Assembly: GCA_937125455.1 (NCBI GenBank)
Contig: CAKZLK010000050.1
Span: 42,361-106,360, forward strand
Direction: 5' to 3'
DNA from: an uncultured Aequorivita sp.
Lineage (GTDB): Bacteria; Bacteroidota; Bacteroidia; Flavobacteriales; Flavobacteriaceae
DNA: 64,000 nt
A model generated the notes under the pieces. That model made no database searches. It was not told the DNA's origin and saw nothing but the letters and a program-made list of their open reading frames with translations. Positions 54,192 through 63,028 of this stretch are shown here, piece after piece (the first letter of the stretch is position 1; the number at the start of each line of letters is the position of its first letter). The translations under genes were made by a program, and so were the position numbers.

Positions 54192-55094
54192 TTAAGAGAA
54201 TAAGCGCTCAATATCATTTAGGTCGGCATTGGCCCAATTGAAATAGGATAGTGCGGTATTTGGATTAAGCTGGTTGGATGATAGCATATCCAATAAATTA
54301 ATTTGAAGCATATTAGAGTGCCTTGATGCTAGGGCGATAGGGTTAAATTCTAGATTGGAATCAAAAAAAGTGTGAAGCCATTCCTTTTCGTCGTCATTAC
54401 TTTTTACATAGTCTGTAATAAATGCTTCCATTTTATCATCACTTACAGTCAATTTTTTTGCCTTGAAAAAATTTGGGAGTCTACGGGATTCTTTATGATA
54501 AAATTCGATGTCCTTAGATTGTATCGTTTTAGTAGATTCCTTGCCAAAGATATCCACAAGTCCAAAATTTTCAGATTCAGTAGCTAAATCAAGTTCTGCT
54601 TCAGGTGCTCCTGCAATGGCAAGTGTCCAGTCTGATGTGCTTGCAATTTCTGTAACAACATATACATCTCTAAATGAGTATAGGGTTTGCGTTAACTTAA
54701 TGATAAGGGCGTCTTTAATAGCTTGCCAATTACTTATTTTAATTCCTTCAGGATTGTTGGCTTTAAAGATAAAACTCCCCATATCACTAAAGCTAAGTGT
54801 TTGTTTGCTATACTCAAATTCGCCTTCAATTAAATTATTTCCTGTTCCACGTCCTGAATAGCTTTTGGAAACACCAGAGTTAAAACTCCAGTTAGAAGCA
54901 TTGTAACCGAGGTTCTTTTCGATAGCTGCTTCTTCTGGATCCACAATACCATTTCTATAGATATTTCCTAAAAGGATTATTTCTTTATTTCGTATTTGAA
55001 CCAAATCCCCAGGAAATACACTAAGGATGTTGGCAGGTATAAAGCCTGTTTTCATATAAAACGCTTTATAAAATTTCTTATAAATACTTTCCAT
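54192..55094 (-). CDS. Unrecognised protein, third gene of the unknown operon
   Basis: The protein has 300 residues with no signal peptide or membrane helix. The N-terminal 100 residues look beta-rich (FIPANILSVFPGDLVQIRNK, EIILLGNIYRNGIVDPEEAA), with an aromatic SNWSFNSGVSKSYSGRG loop. The middle is alpha/beta (KDALIIKLTQTLYSFRDVYV, VTEIASTSDWTLAIAGAP), and the end is helical with LDMLSSNQLNPNTALSYFNW. Short, tight spacing to both neighbours implies one transcript. I cannot name a family; I recall similar genes grouped together in other flavobacteria. Confidence 0.6.
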   Translation of the reverse strand: MESIYKKFYKAFYMKTGFIPANILSVFPGDLVQIRNKEIILLGNIYRNGIVDPEEAAIEKNLGYNASNWSFNSGVSKSYSGRGTGNNLIEGEFEYSKQTLSFSDMGSFIFKANNPEGIKISNWQAIKDALIIKLTQTLYSFRDVYVVTEIASTSDWTLAIAGAPEAELDLATESENFGLVDIFGKESTKTIQSKDIEFYHKESRRLPNFFKAKKLTVSDDKMEAFITDYVKSNDDEKEWLHTFFDSNLEFNPIALASRHSNMLQINLLDMLSSNQLNPNTALSYFNWANADLNDIERLFS

Positions 55095-55133
55095 TTCTTT
55101 ATTATTTATATTTAACTACTATGCTTCAAAAAA

Positions 55134-55916
55134 TTAAGATGCCAATAGTGCTGCCTTAGCTGCAGCCAATGACTCTTGGAGCGCATTTAGTTTTACTTCG
55201 GCTTTATTTAATTTTGACCTGGCATCATTCAGTTGTAAGTTCACCATTTCACTAGCTTGTTGTGATTTTGTAAAATTATCTTGAGCTATAGTGTAGGCTT
55301 CATCTATTAAAAAGTGAATTGAATTTTTGCCATTTTTAGATGTTTTGGTTAGTACTTCATACATCATAGCCGCTTCAGTATTTTCAATGGATATACTGGC
55401 TTTTGAAATTATACTACTCGTCTTTGCTTCAAAAGTAGACTTTAGCGCAATAAGACATAAAGCTACTGCATCATTGGCATTTGTTGAAGCCGTAGTTATC
55501 ATCTCTATCAAATCGTCAGAGATTAAAGGGTTCTTTGCTTTTTCACGAATTATGGTAGTTGCCAACTTGTTAATGATTTGTACTGTATATATAAGTTCAT
55601 TTACCATAGTATTACTTTCTACTATTAAAACTTCCATTTTTTCATCGGCTTCAGTAATTTGGCCGTCCGCAGCTTTAGAATCTTGTTTTAATAACAAAGC
55701 ATTATGTACTACATCGGCCAATTCATTTTTATTAGCTAAAGCTTTTGATCTATTTGCTTCTGCAGTTTGTACAAACTGTGAATATAGCTGGCTTTTCTCA
55801 GTTAATGAACTTACAATACTCTGAAGTAGTTCAACATCGTGCTGGGCATTAAGCACTTGATTTTCTATGTCTAACAATCGTGCTTTTTTAATATTCTCTA
55901 TCGCTTTCATTTCCAT
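55134..55916 (-). CDS. Alanine-rich helical protein, second gene of the unknown operon
   Basis: The protein has 260 residues, almost wholly helical with heptad-like patterns (DIENQVLNAQHDVELLQSIV, KLNKAEVKLNALQESLAAAK). Few aromatics, no Cys-rich or catalytic motif, no signal peptide. The C-terminus (LNALQESLAAAKAALLAS) is a long Ala/Leu helix. It resembles the helical N-terminal half of the product of the gene upstream, and the two may interact or share ancestry. Five bases separate them. Confidence 0.6.
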   Translation of the reverse strand: MEMKAIENIKKARLLDIENQVLNAQHDVELLQSIVSSLTEKSQLYSQFVQTAEANRSKALANKNELADVVHNALLLKQDSKAADGQITEADEKMEVLIVESNTMVNELIYTVQIINKLATTIIREKAKNPLISDDLIEMITTASTNANDAVALCLIALKSTFEAKTSSIISKASISIENTEAAMMYEVLTKTSKNGKNSIHFLIDEAYTIAQDNFTKSQQASEMVNLQLNDARSKLNKAEVKLNALQESLAAAKAALLAS

Positions 55917-55921
55917 GTTGA

Positions 55922-57493
55922 CTATTGATTTGCAATTTGATTGAAAGTAAATGCTGACGTTTTTGTACTGTCAGAAAGTGCATTAGTAAATTGTGCCTGA
56001 TCTACTTCATCTACGGTAGCTACCGCCAATACAACTGGTTTGTATTTTTCCCCTTTTAGTAGTGGATTTCCAAAGTTGTCGGTTGTATCTAGGTTCAGAT
56101 TTATACGATACTTTAATACTTTATTGCTAGATATTTGATTAGGAATCAGCTCGGCAATAGTATAATTTCCTTTTGGAATGTGTTCAGCTAATTTTAGATC
56201 AAACTGTATGTCATTGTTAGTATCAGCTAGAAACATACATCTGTATTTTGCAGCTCCTATTGTATTATTTTCATGGGGCCCATTGATTTCAAAATAAAAA
56301 ACCCCATCCTTAATAGTAAAGGTTTTATAATCTGGAGCTGTTAAGGTATATGTCAATTTAAAGGAATGTGAAGGAGCAGAGAGGTAATCCTCAAAATCAT
56401 TAAGCTCCTTTTTATATGCTAGGCTATATGCTGCCATTACGAAAACTACATAGTTTTCTCCAAGAACTAGAGATTCTCCGTCAGTATCTAATAGGTCTGT
56501 TGTAGAAATTAAATTTGAAAACGTGTCTTTAATTGATCCCTTTTCACTCTTAATTTGAATTGCCGTATATCGTTTGCTTTTTTCTCCGAGTGTGATAATA
56601 TGCTCAGCTTCCTCATTGTTAAAGACCGATTTATTCTTTTCTTTTACGAGCATTATATAATACGCTGTAACATCATTTTTCCCATCAAAAGGGGCATTAA
56701 GCGTATTGAAGCTAACCGTGTGTGAATTATCAGAATGCATCGCCACATTCAATCCTAAATTCAGTACTGTATTTAAAGTCTCATAAGCTTTTTGGGTTGC
56801 CAAATATGCCGCCTTGCTATTTTTAAAAAGTCCATCGCTAAAGGTTGCTTTTATGGTTGATGTTGCAATAACTTCACGGTCGGCCATAACTTCTTGCGAC
56901 AGATCTTCACATTCTTTACTAATGCCCTTGAGAAGTTTTTGCACAGCCGTATTTGTTAGTTTAGCAGAATCACTAACAGTAGCTGAATTAACCTCAGAAA
57001 TAAGTATTGTAGCATCCATGGCGTCTTGTGAACATTTTTGGGCATTGGTTGCTATTGCTATCATTTTTTTATACGCCTTTTTGGAGGTTTCATAGATTTC
57101 AGAGTTAAAATCTGCAGCGTGTATTAAATTGCTGATGGCTACTACATCTGAAGTTAGTTTGGTAATAGCATTTGCCGCAGTCTGAACATTCGCAGCACAA
57201 CTTGCAATATTGGCTTTAGCTTGGTTCACATTGTCGTTTTCTTGGCTGGCAGACGTTAGCACATTAGCAGAAAGCCCATTTATTTTTAAGATCTGATCTT
57301 TGATTGCTGCTTTTTTGCTGAGCAGATCATTATGCATTTGCAATTTTTCATCTGCAGTAACCATAGCACCTTGGGCATAATAAAGAGCAAACTCGGAAGC
57401 TAAATACAGTGATTTTATTTTTTTCAACTCTAATTCCTGACTTTGCAATAAGGAAGCAATTTCATTGTGGAGATTGTTGGAATATTCGCTCAT
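55922..57493 (-). CDS. Large two-part protein, first gene of the unknown operon
   Basis: The protein has 523 residues. Residues 1-250 are helical and coiled-coil-like, rich in Ala, Asn and Ser (AKANIASCAANVQTAANAI, SLYLASEFALYYAQGAMV). Residues about 260-523 are beta-rich, with two fibronectin-III-like segments (KNDVTAYYIMLVKEKNKSVF, KYRINLNLDTTDNFGNPLLK, KPVVLAVATVDE). There is no signal peptide, so the protein is probably intracellular, unless exported by an unusual route. The helical stem and beta head recall structural or filament proteins; that is an impression, not a homology. Confidence 0.62.
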   Translation of the reverse strand: MSEYSNNLHNEIASLLQSQELELKKIKSLYLASEFALYYAQGAMVTADEKLQMHNDLLSKKAAIKDQILKINGLSANVLTSASQENDNVNQAKANIASCAANVQTAANAITKLTSDVVAISNLIHAADFNSEIYETSKKAYKKMIAIATNAQKCSQDAMDATILISEVNSATVSDSAKLTNTAVQKLLKGISKECEDLSQEVMADREVIATSTIKATFSDGLFKNSKAAYLATQKAYETLNTVLNLGLNVAMHSDNSHTVSFNTLNAPFDGKNDVTAYYIMLVKEKNKSVFNNEEAEHIITLGEKSKRYTAIQIKSEKGSIKDTFSNLISTTDLLDTDGESLVLGENYVVFVMAAYSLAYKKELNDFEDYLSAPSHSFKLTYTLTAPDYKTFTIKDGVFYFEINGPHENNTIGAAKYRCMFLADTNNDIQFDLKLAEHIPKGNYTIAELIPNQISSNKVLKYRINLNLDTTDNFGNPLLKGEKYKPVVLAVATVDEVDQAQFTNALSDSTKTSAFTFNQIANQ

Positions 57494-57664
57494 TATCTTT
57501 GAAATTTCACTTGATTTTTAAAATAACAACTATTTATCGTTAAAACCTAATTTATTGAATTTGAATATCATCAGGCCGATATATGTGGTTAATTGACTAA
57601 AAGGCAATTGTATTTAAAAAATCTTTATGCTAAGAAGCAAATCATTATTAATTAAGCATACAAC

Positions 57665-58276
57665 CTAAAACTTAACGACTTTAGAATATTCCATAAAATA
57701 CCCTTCAAAACGTTTCAGCATCGGGTGCATTTTCTCCGCATACAGCACATACTGGCATTTTTGAATACTTTGGGTAATGGACATAATAGCTGCATAAGCC
57801 GATTTTTGGGTTAGAAACTCAGCATCGTCAATACTGAATAGCTTTAAATCTGAGATGCTTACCCCATTTGTTAAGAATAACTTGTTCATACTCTTTGGCG
57901 TGGAAATAAGAATATCAACGCCCATGGCAATCTCTGATTTTTGGACGTCATTATGGAGCTCTTCATAGCCTACATAAACCCGTAATGATGTCTCTTTGGT
58001 ATAAAATAAAAAAGCATCGTATAAGGCCATTGCTATTTCCTTATTCGCTACTAGAACTAAGGCTCGTGGCGCATTTCCGATTGCTCTACACTTTAATTTT
58101 TGAAGTGTGGTAAGGATAAGTGTAGTGGTTTTACCGCTACCTTTTGGAGCTATACAATACACATTGGCGCCACTTTTTATTACAGGAATACTCTCGCTCT
58201 GAAAAGGAGTAGGGGTGGTTATTTCAAGTTGGACTAGCTTTTCTAATATATCGGGATGTAGTTTTTTAAAAGGCAT
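57665..58276 (-). CDS. Single-domain DEAD-box-like protein
   Basis: The protein has 203 residues, matching only the first RecA-like domain of DEAD-box helicases. Q-motif-like TTPTPFQSESIPVI, Walker A IAPKGSGKTT, PRALVLVANKEIAM (Ia), ILISTPKSM (Ib); motif II reads IDDAEFL in place of VLDEADRML and motif III (SAT) is not evident. The second RecA domain, needed for unwinding, is absent. I recall similar short proteins in other flavobacteria, so it is not a random truncation. It has its own promoter and precedes the unknown operon on the same strand. Confidence 0.78.
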   Translation of the reverse strand: MPFKKLHPDILEKLVQLEITTPTPFQSESIPVIKSGANVYCIAPKGSGKTTTLILTTLQKLKCRAIGNAPRALVLVANKEIAMALYDAFLFYTKETSLRVYVGYEELHNDVQKSEIAMGVDILISTPKSMNKLFLTNGVSISDLKLFSIDDAEFLTQKSAYAAIMSITQSIQKCQYVLYAEKMHPMLKRFEGYFMEYSKVVKF

Positions 58277-58324
58277 AGTATTTTTATAGATGAAAGCTTA
58301 GCGCACTATTTGTACTGTTCATTG

Positions 58325-58332
58325 CAAAGATA
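58325..58332 (-). promoter_or_regulatory. Promoter -7 box of the DEAD-like gene
   Basis: TATCTTTG on the minus strand, exact TAnnTTTG, 49 bases before the start at 58276. Confidence 0.6.
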
Positions 58333-58454
58333 CTGCCTACAAATGACATAGGCGGGTGTTGTTGGTTTTTCTATTTTAATCCAATGGGAAGATGCAATCT
58401 TATGATTTAAAATAGCCTGCCGTGAGCGAGTTTAGTCTAGCGGAGCCATGGGAA

Positions 58455-58804
58455 GGGGCATTGCGAGCGCAGCGCGGCAATCTTTTGAGGCTACTTGCCA
58501 TGATGAGTGGAACTACACCTGGGCAGATTGCTTCAGTCGTGCCTCCTTCGCAATGACGGTACTATTAGTGAGCGAAACCGTCATTGCGAGCGCAGCGCGG
58601 CAATCTTTTGAGGCTACTTGCCATGATGAGTGGAACTACACCTTGGCAGATTGCTTCAGTCGTGCCTCCTTCGCAATGACGTTACTATTCGTGAGCGAAA
58701 CCGTCATTGCGAGCGCAGCGTGGCAATCTTTTGAAACTACTTGTCATCATGAGTGGAACTACACCTGGGCAGATTGCTTCAGTCGTGCCTCCTTCGCAAT
58801 GACG
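58455..58804. repeat. 123-bp tandem repeat array B
   Basis: Three copies (starting about 58459, 58580, 58703) of the same 123-bp family as array A at 48.4-48.9 kb. Copies within this array share local variants (CTTTTGAGGCTACTTGCC, GATGAGTGGAACTACACC) not found in array A (CTCATGAAGCTACTTGCT, CATGATTGGGACTACACC). The array ends 3 bases before the esterase stop codon. Confidence 0.92.
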
Positions 58805-58806
58805 AA

Positions 58807-59553
58807 CTACAACTCAAGCCTCAAAACCTCCCAAACATTATCAGCAACAATCTTATGCCCCTTAGCTGTTGGATGAATGCCATCACTCTGATTTAATTCT
58901 TTTACACCACCTACGTCTTTCAAAATAAAAGGAATGAAGGCAATGTTGTTTTCTGAAGCTAGATGAGAGAAAACTGTTTTAAATTGGGTTGTGTATTCTT
59001 GTCCCATATTGGGGGGTAATTGCATGCCTGCCAAAATAATCTTGGTACTTGGGCTTTTGGCTTTTACGGCATCTATAATTGCTTGCAAATTAGCTTTGGT
59101 TTCTGTTATAGGCAGGCCGCGTAGGCCGTCGTTTGCGCCTAGTTCCAGCACGAATATATCTATATCTTGGTTGAGGATCCAATCGATTCTACTTTTACCG
59201 CCAGCGGAAGTTTCGCCACTCAGGCCAGAATTTACAACCTCATAGTTTAAACCCAAGGAGTCAATTTTAGACTGGATAATCCCAGGAAAAGCATCGTTAG
59301 TATCATCCAGACCATAGCCCGCCGTAATGCTGTCGCCAAAAAATAGTATGGTCTTACTTGAAGTGGTTGCCGGAGCTTCTGTTTTAGTTTCTGTAGTGGT
59401 GTTTTCGTTTGTGTCTACAGTGTTTTTTGATTTTGTATCATTTCCACAGGAAATCAGTACAAAAACCAGCAGGAAATAACAAAACTTTAAGAGGTTTCGA
59501 TATTTTGAAACTGTACTATTTAAAAGGCTTTGTGTAATTTTGGACTTCGGCAT
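58807..59553 (-). CDS. SGNH/GDSL esterase lipoprotein (TesA-like)
   Basis: The protein has 248 residues. The N-terminal signal FCYFLLVFVLISC is a lipobox signal with Cys near residue 36, then an acidic Thr/Asn linker, then the SGNH hydrolase: block I FFGDSITAGYGL (Ser), block II SGLSGETSAGGKSR (Gly), block III LELGANDGLRG (Asn), block V SDGIHPTAKGH (Asp, His). It fits the lysophospholipase/arylesterase TesA. Divergent from an ABC transporter pair as in the known tesA-ybbA-ybbP arrangement. Confidence 0.92.
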   Translation of the reverse strand: MPKSKITQSLLNSTVSKYRNLLKFCYFLLVFVLISCGNDTKSKNTVDTNENTTTETKTEAPATTSSKTILFFGDSITAGYGLDDTNDAFPGIIQSKIDSLGLNYEVVNSGLSGETSAGGKSRIDWILNQDIDIFVLELGANDGLRGLPITETKANLQAIIDAVKAKSPSTKIILAGMQLPPNMGQEYTTQFKTVFSHLASENNIAFIPFILKDVGGVKELNQSDGIHPTAKGHKIVADNVWEVLRLEL

Positions 59554-59578
59554 AGGACGCTGATTATTATAAAATTAA

Positions 59579-60268
59579 ATGACAAAGATATTAAAGATTA
59601 ACGGGCTGGAAAAGACTTATAAAAGTGGTTCCAAGGAATTAACGGTCCTACACAATGTTTCCTTTGAGGTTGAAAAAGGACAAACATTCTCCATTGTTGG
59701 ACCCTCAGGTAGTGGGAAGACCACCTTATTAGGCTTAGCTGCAGGATTGGACACGCCCAGTGCAGGGACGGTTGAATTATGCGGACATATGCTAAACACT
59801 TTGAATGAAGACGAACGCGCGCAACTTCGCAATGAAGAAGTGGGGTTTATTTTTCAGGATTTTCAATTATTGCCAACCTTAACAGCACTTGAAAATGTTA
59901 GCGTGCCTTTAGAGTTACAAGGCGCCAAAAACGCTGCGAGCAAAGCGAAAGAGTTACTAGAAAAAGTTGGTTTAGGAAGTCGCGTTCACCATTACCCATC
60001 ACAACTATCGGGTGGGGAGCAGCAACGGGTGGCTGTTGCAAGAGCTTTTTCTAATAGCCCATCAATTCTATTTGCAGATGAACCTACCGGGAATCTAGAC
60101 GAAGAAACCGGCGAGAAAGTGATACAATTGCTTTTTAACCTCAATGAAGAGGCAGGAACTACGCTAGTGATTATTACCCACGACCTAGATTTAGCCGCAA
60201 GAACACAGCAAATCCTAAGACTGAAAGGCGGCAAGATTTTAACGAATGAAACAACCGCAGCAATTTGA
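59579..60268 (+). CDS. ABC transporter ATPase (YbbA/LolD type)
   Basis: The 229-residue ATPase has Walker A VGPSGSGKTTLL, Q-loop FIFQDFQLLPTL, signature LSGGEQQRVAVARA, Walker B ILFADEPTGNLD, and H-loop VIITHDLDLA. It overlaps the permease gene (TTGA), so both are made together. By neighbours it is the YbbA-type partner of a large FtsX-like permease; substrate unknown. Confidence 0.94.
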   Translation: MTKILKINGLEKTYKSGSKELTVLHNVSFEVEKGQTFSIVGPSGSGKTTLLGLAAGLDTPSAGTVELCGHMLNTLNEDERAQLRNEEVGFIFQDFQLLPTLTALENVSVPLELQGAKNAASKAKELLEKVGLGSRVHHYPSQLSGGEQQRVAVARAFSNSPSILFADEPTGNLDEETGEKVIQLLFNLNEEAGTTLVIITHDLDLAARTQQILRLKGGKILTNETTAAI

Positions 60269-62808
60269 ACAAGTCTCCGTTAAAATCGAAACGCAATACC
60301 GTTTGGCTTTTTAAAATGGCCTGGCGCGATGCCAAAGCCAGTAGGGTGCGCTTACTGCTTTTTATGGCTTCCATTATATTGGGAATTGCCGCTGTTGTTT
60401 CCATACAGTTGTTCGGCCAGAACCTAACCGCCAATATTCAGACACAATCAAAATCGTTGATGGGGGCCGATTTCCTTATTGATACAGATCAGCTTCCAAA
60501 CGAGCGGGCGCAAGCAATTATAGATTCTTTAAAACCTGATGCATCGGAAGTAAACTTTGTATCGATGGCCGCTTTTCCTAAAAATGGCGGTACTAAATTA
60601 GTTCGGATACGTGGCTTAAAAGGTGATTTTCCTTTTTACGGAACAATTAAAACACAGCCTGTTACGGCTGCTACTTCCTATCAAGCTTTAGGTGGCGCGT
60701 TGGTAGATGCTACGTTGATGTTGCAATACAACCTGCAAGCTGGCGACTCTATAAAAGTAGGCGAAATAACCCTGCCCATAGCCGGGGCATTAAATACCAT
60801 TCCTGGTAATAATGCTGTCTCCAGTTCTGTAGCACCCTTGGTTGTAATTCCTTTTCGGTTTATAGCGGACACCGAATTGTTGCAGTTCGGAAGCCGAAAG
60901 GAATATCAGTATTTCTTCAAGCAGCCCAATACCCCTCTAGCGGCATTGGAAAAAAAGTTGCAACCGATGCTAGAGGCGGAAAACGCAGATTTGGATACCC
61001 ACACCAGCACGAGTAGCAGACTTGGACGCCGGTATGACAATGTAGGCTCATTTTTAAACCTAACCGCCTTTATAGCGCTCTTGCTAGGCTGTGTAGGGAT
61101 TGCCAGCTCGGTAAATATCTATATCAAGGAAAAAATAAAGGCTATTGCAGTCCTTAAATGTTTGGGTGCATCCAGAAAACAAAGCTTTTTGATTTTCTTG
61201 ATACAGATTGCGGGCATAGGAATCTTGGGAGGTATCATTGGAACCGCAATAGGAGTGGGGCTGCAAGAACTTTTTCCCATTGTATTAAAAGAATTTTTAC
61301 CCTTCGATATAACCATTAGCATTACCGCACAACCATTAATCATAGGCGTTCTTTTAGGCTTGGTGATGTCGGTTTTGTTTGCCTTACTGCCTTTATTGCG
61401 CACTTGGTACGTTTCGCCATTGGAAGTGCTACGGTTTAGCGGTGACACCTCAAAGCAATCAGCCAAGGCCCGTTATATTGCTATTGCGGTTATTGTTCTG
61501 TTTTTATACAGCTTTTCCTATTGGTTGCTTAAAGATTGGTTATTTGCATTGGCCTTTATCGGCGGAATACTCGTAACCTTCGGTATTCTCGCAGGTATTG
61601 CAATCGGTAGCATGAACGTGGTTAAAAAGTACTTTCCCAAGGGCGCCGGGTTTACTACACGACAGAGTTTGCTGAATCTTTTTCGTCCCAACAATCAAAC
61701 CATCGTGTTGCTGGTAGCTATTGGTTTGGGCACCTTTTTAATCAGTACGCTCTACTTTACAAAGGATATTTTACTCGATAAAGCCGCATTGGGGCAAACC
61801 TCAGAAAGTGCAAACTTGATCACTTTAGACGTGCAACCGGACCAAGTAGTTGAGGTGGAAAAAACCTTTACCGCGAATGACTTGACGGTATTGGATAATA
61901 TCCCGATTGTTACGATGCGTATGCACAGCATAAAAAATGAATTGGTAAACAGCTTGAGAAGGGATAGTACTTCCCAGGTAAAAGGCTGGCTTTTAAATCA
62001 CGAGTTTAGAACTACCTATCGCAGTGAACTTACCAATTCCGAAGAAATTATGGCAGGGGAGTGGGTGGCTGTTCACAAGGCAGACGATACCATCCAAATC
62101 TCTATCTCCGATAATTTGGCTAATGATGCCAAGGTTACTATTGGGGACCCTATTGTTTTTAATGTGCAAGGCGTTCTAATGGAAACGGTAGTTACAAGCA
62201 TCCGAAAAGTAGATTGGACCAATCTACAACCTAACTTTTCAATCGTTTTTCCAAAAGGCGTATTGGAAAATGCACCACAGTTTAACGTATTGGCAACCTA
62301 TGCGCCAACAGAAGCCAGTTCGGCTAAGTTGCAACGGGAATTGGTTACAAAGTTCCCCAATGTGTCTGTTATAGATTTAAGGCAGGTATTTACGGTAATA
62401 GAAGATATCCTTAACAAGGTATCTTGGATTATTAATTTTATGGCATTTTTCAGCATCCTTACAGGGATTGTTGTGTTGATTGGCTCTGTGCGTACCAGTA
62501 AATACCAGCGAATAAAAGAAAGTGTTTTACTGCGAACCCTAGGCGCAAAAAACAAACAGATATTGACCATTACCGCCCTAGAATATCTATTTTTGGGAAT
62601 ATTGGGTAGTCTCTTGGGCATTCTTCTGGCGTTGCTTAGCAGCTTGCTGTTGGCGGTATTTGTATTTGAAGAATCCTTTACACCATCGCTAATCCCGTTC
62701 TTGGTTTTTCTGCCTGGAATTTCACTATTGGTTTTGGGGATTGGGTTGAGTAATATTAGGGAAGTTTTACGGAGTTCGCCTTTGGAGGTGTTGCGGAAAA
62801 GTGGGTGA
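60265..62808 (+). CDS. FtsX-like ABC permease (YbbP type)
   Basis: The 847-residue permease starts at TTG 60265, overlapping the ATPase stop. Two FtsX-type blocks each with a large periplasmic part and four helices (first core SFLNLTAFIALLLGCVGIAS, last core ILTGIVVLIGSVRTSKYQRI and SSPLEVLRKSG). Length and the duplicated plan match YbbP of the tesA cluster; in E. coli this system is thought to extract lipids or toxins, but that is not shown here. Confidence 0.92.
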   Translation: MNKSPLKSKRNTVWLFKMAWRDAKASRVRLLLFMASIILGIAAVVSIQLFGQNLTANIQTQSKSLMGADFLIDTDQLPNERAQAIIDSLKPDASEVNFVSMAAFPKNGGTKLVRIRGLKGDFPFYGTIKTQPVTAATSYQALGGALVDATLMLQYNLQAGDSIKVGEITLPIAGALNTIPGNNAVSSSVAPLVVIPFRFIADTELLQFGSRKEYQYFFKQPNTPLAALEKKLQPMLEAENADLDTHTSTSSRLGRRYDNVGSFLNLTAFIALLLGCVGIASSVNIYIKEKIKAIAVLKCLGASRKQSFLIFLIQIAGIGILGGIIGTAIGVGLQELFPIVLKEFLPFDITISITAQPLIIGVLLGLVMSVLFALLPLLRTWYVSPLEVLRFSGDTSKQSAKARYIAIAVIVLFLYSFSYWLLKDWLFALAFIGGILVTFGILAGIAIGSMNVVKKYFPKGAGFTTRQSLLNLFRPNNQTIVLLVAIGLGTFLISTLYFTKDILLDKAALGQTSESANLITLDVQPDQVVEVEKTFTANDLTVLDNIPIVTMRMHSIKNELVNSLRRDSTSQVKGWLLNHEFRTTYRSELTNSEEIMAGEWVAVHKADDTIQISISDNLANDAKVTIGDPIVFNVQGVLMETVVTSIRKVDWTNLQPNFSIVFPKGVLENAPQFNVLATYAPTEASSAKLQRELVTKFPNVSVIDLRQVFTVIEDILNKVSWIINFMAFFSILTGIVVLIGSVRTSKYQRIKESVLLRTLGAKNKQILTITALEYLFLGILGSLLGILLALLSSLLLAVFVFEESFTPSLIPFLVFLPGISLLVLGIGLSNIREVLRSSPLEVLRKSG

Positions 62809-62815
62809 TGAGTTG

Positions 62816-62980
62816 TTTGTTGTCTGTTGTCGGTTGTGGGTTGTTTGTTGTGGGTTGTTTGTTATGAAGGGCGAGGGGTGAGGGTGAATATTGAGACTTG
62901 TGCTACGGTTGCATTATTTAAGTTTAAATAGTTGTAAACGTTTATTTTTTTTTTAAATAATTGTAAACGACTATAAATAG
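62816..62980. repeat. GTTGTGG/TGTTTG direct repeats and upstream sites of the recombinase gene
   Basis: 62816-62862 is a run of TTGTTTGTTGTGGG-like repeats. 62929-62980 holds two direct copies of TAAATA(G/A)TTGTAAACG and a third partial TATAAATAGTT, about 50-95 bases before the recombinase start. They may be its binding sites or promoter region. Confidence 0.5.
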
Positions 62981-63028
62981 TTACACAAGCTTAGTAGAAA
63001 AGGAACAAACTATATTGCATTTACAATT

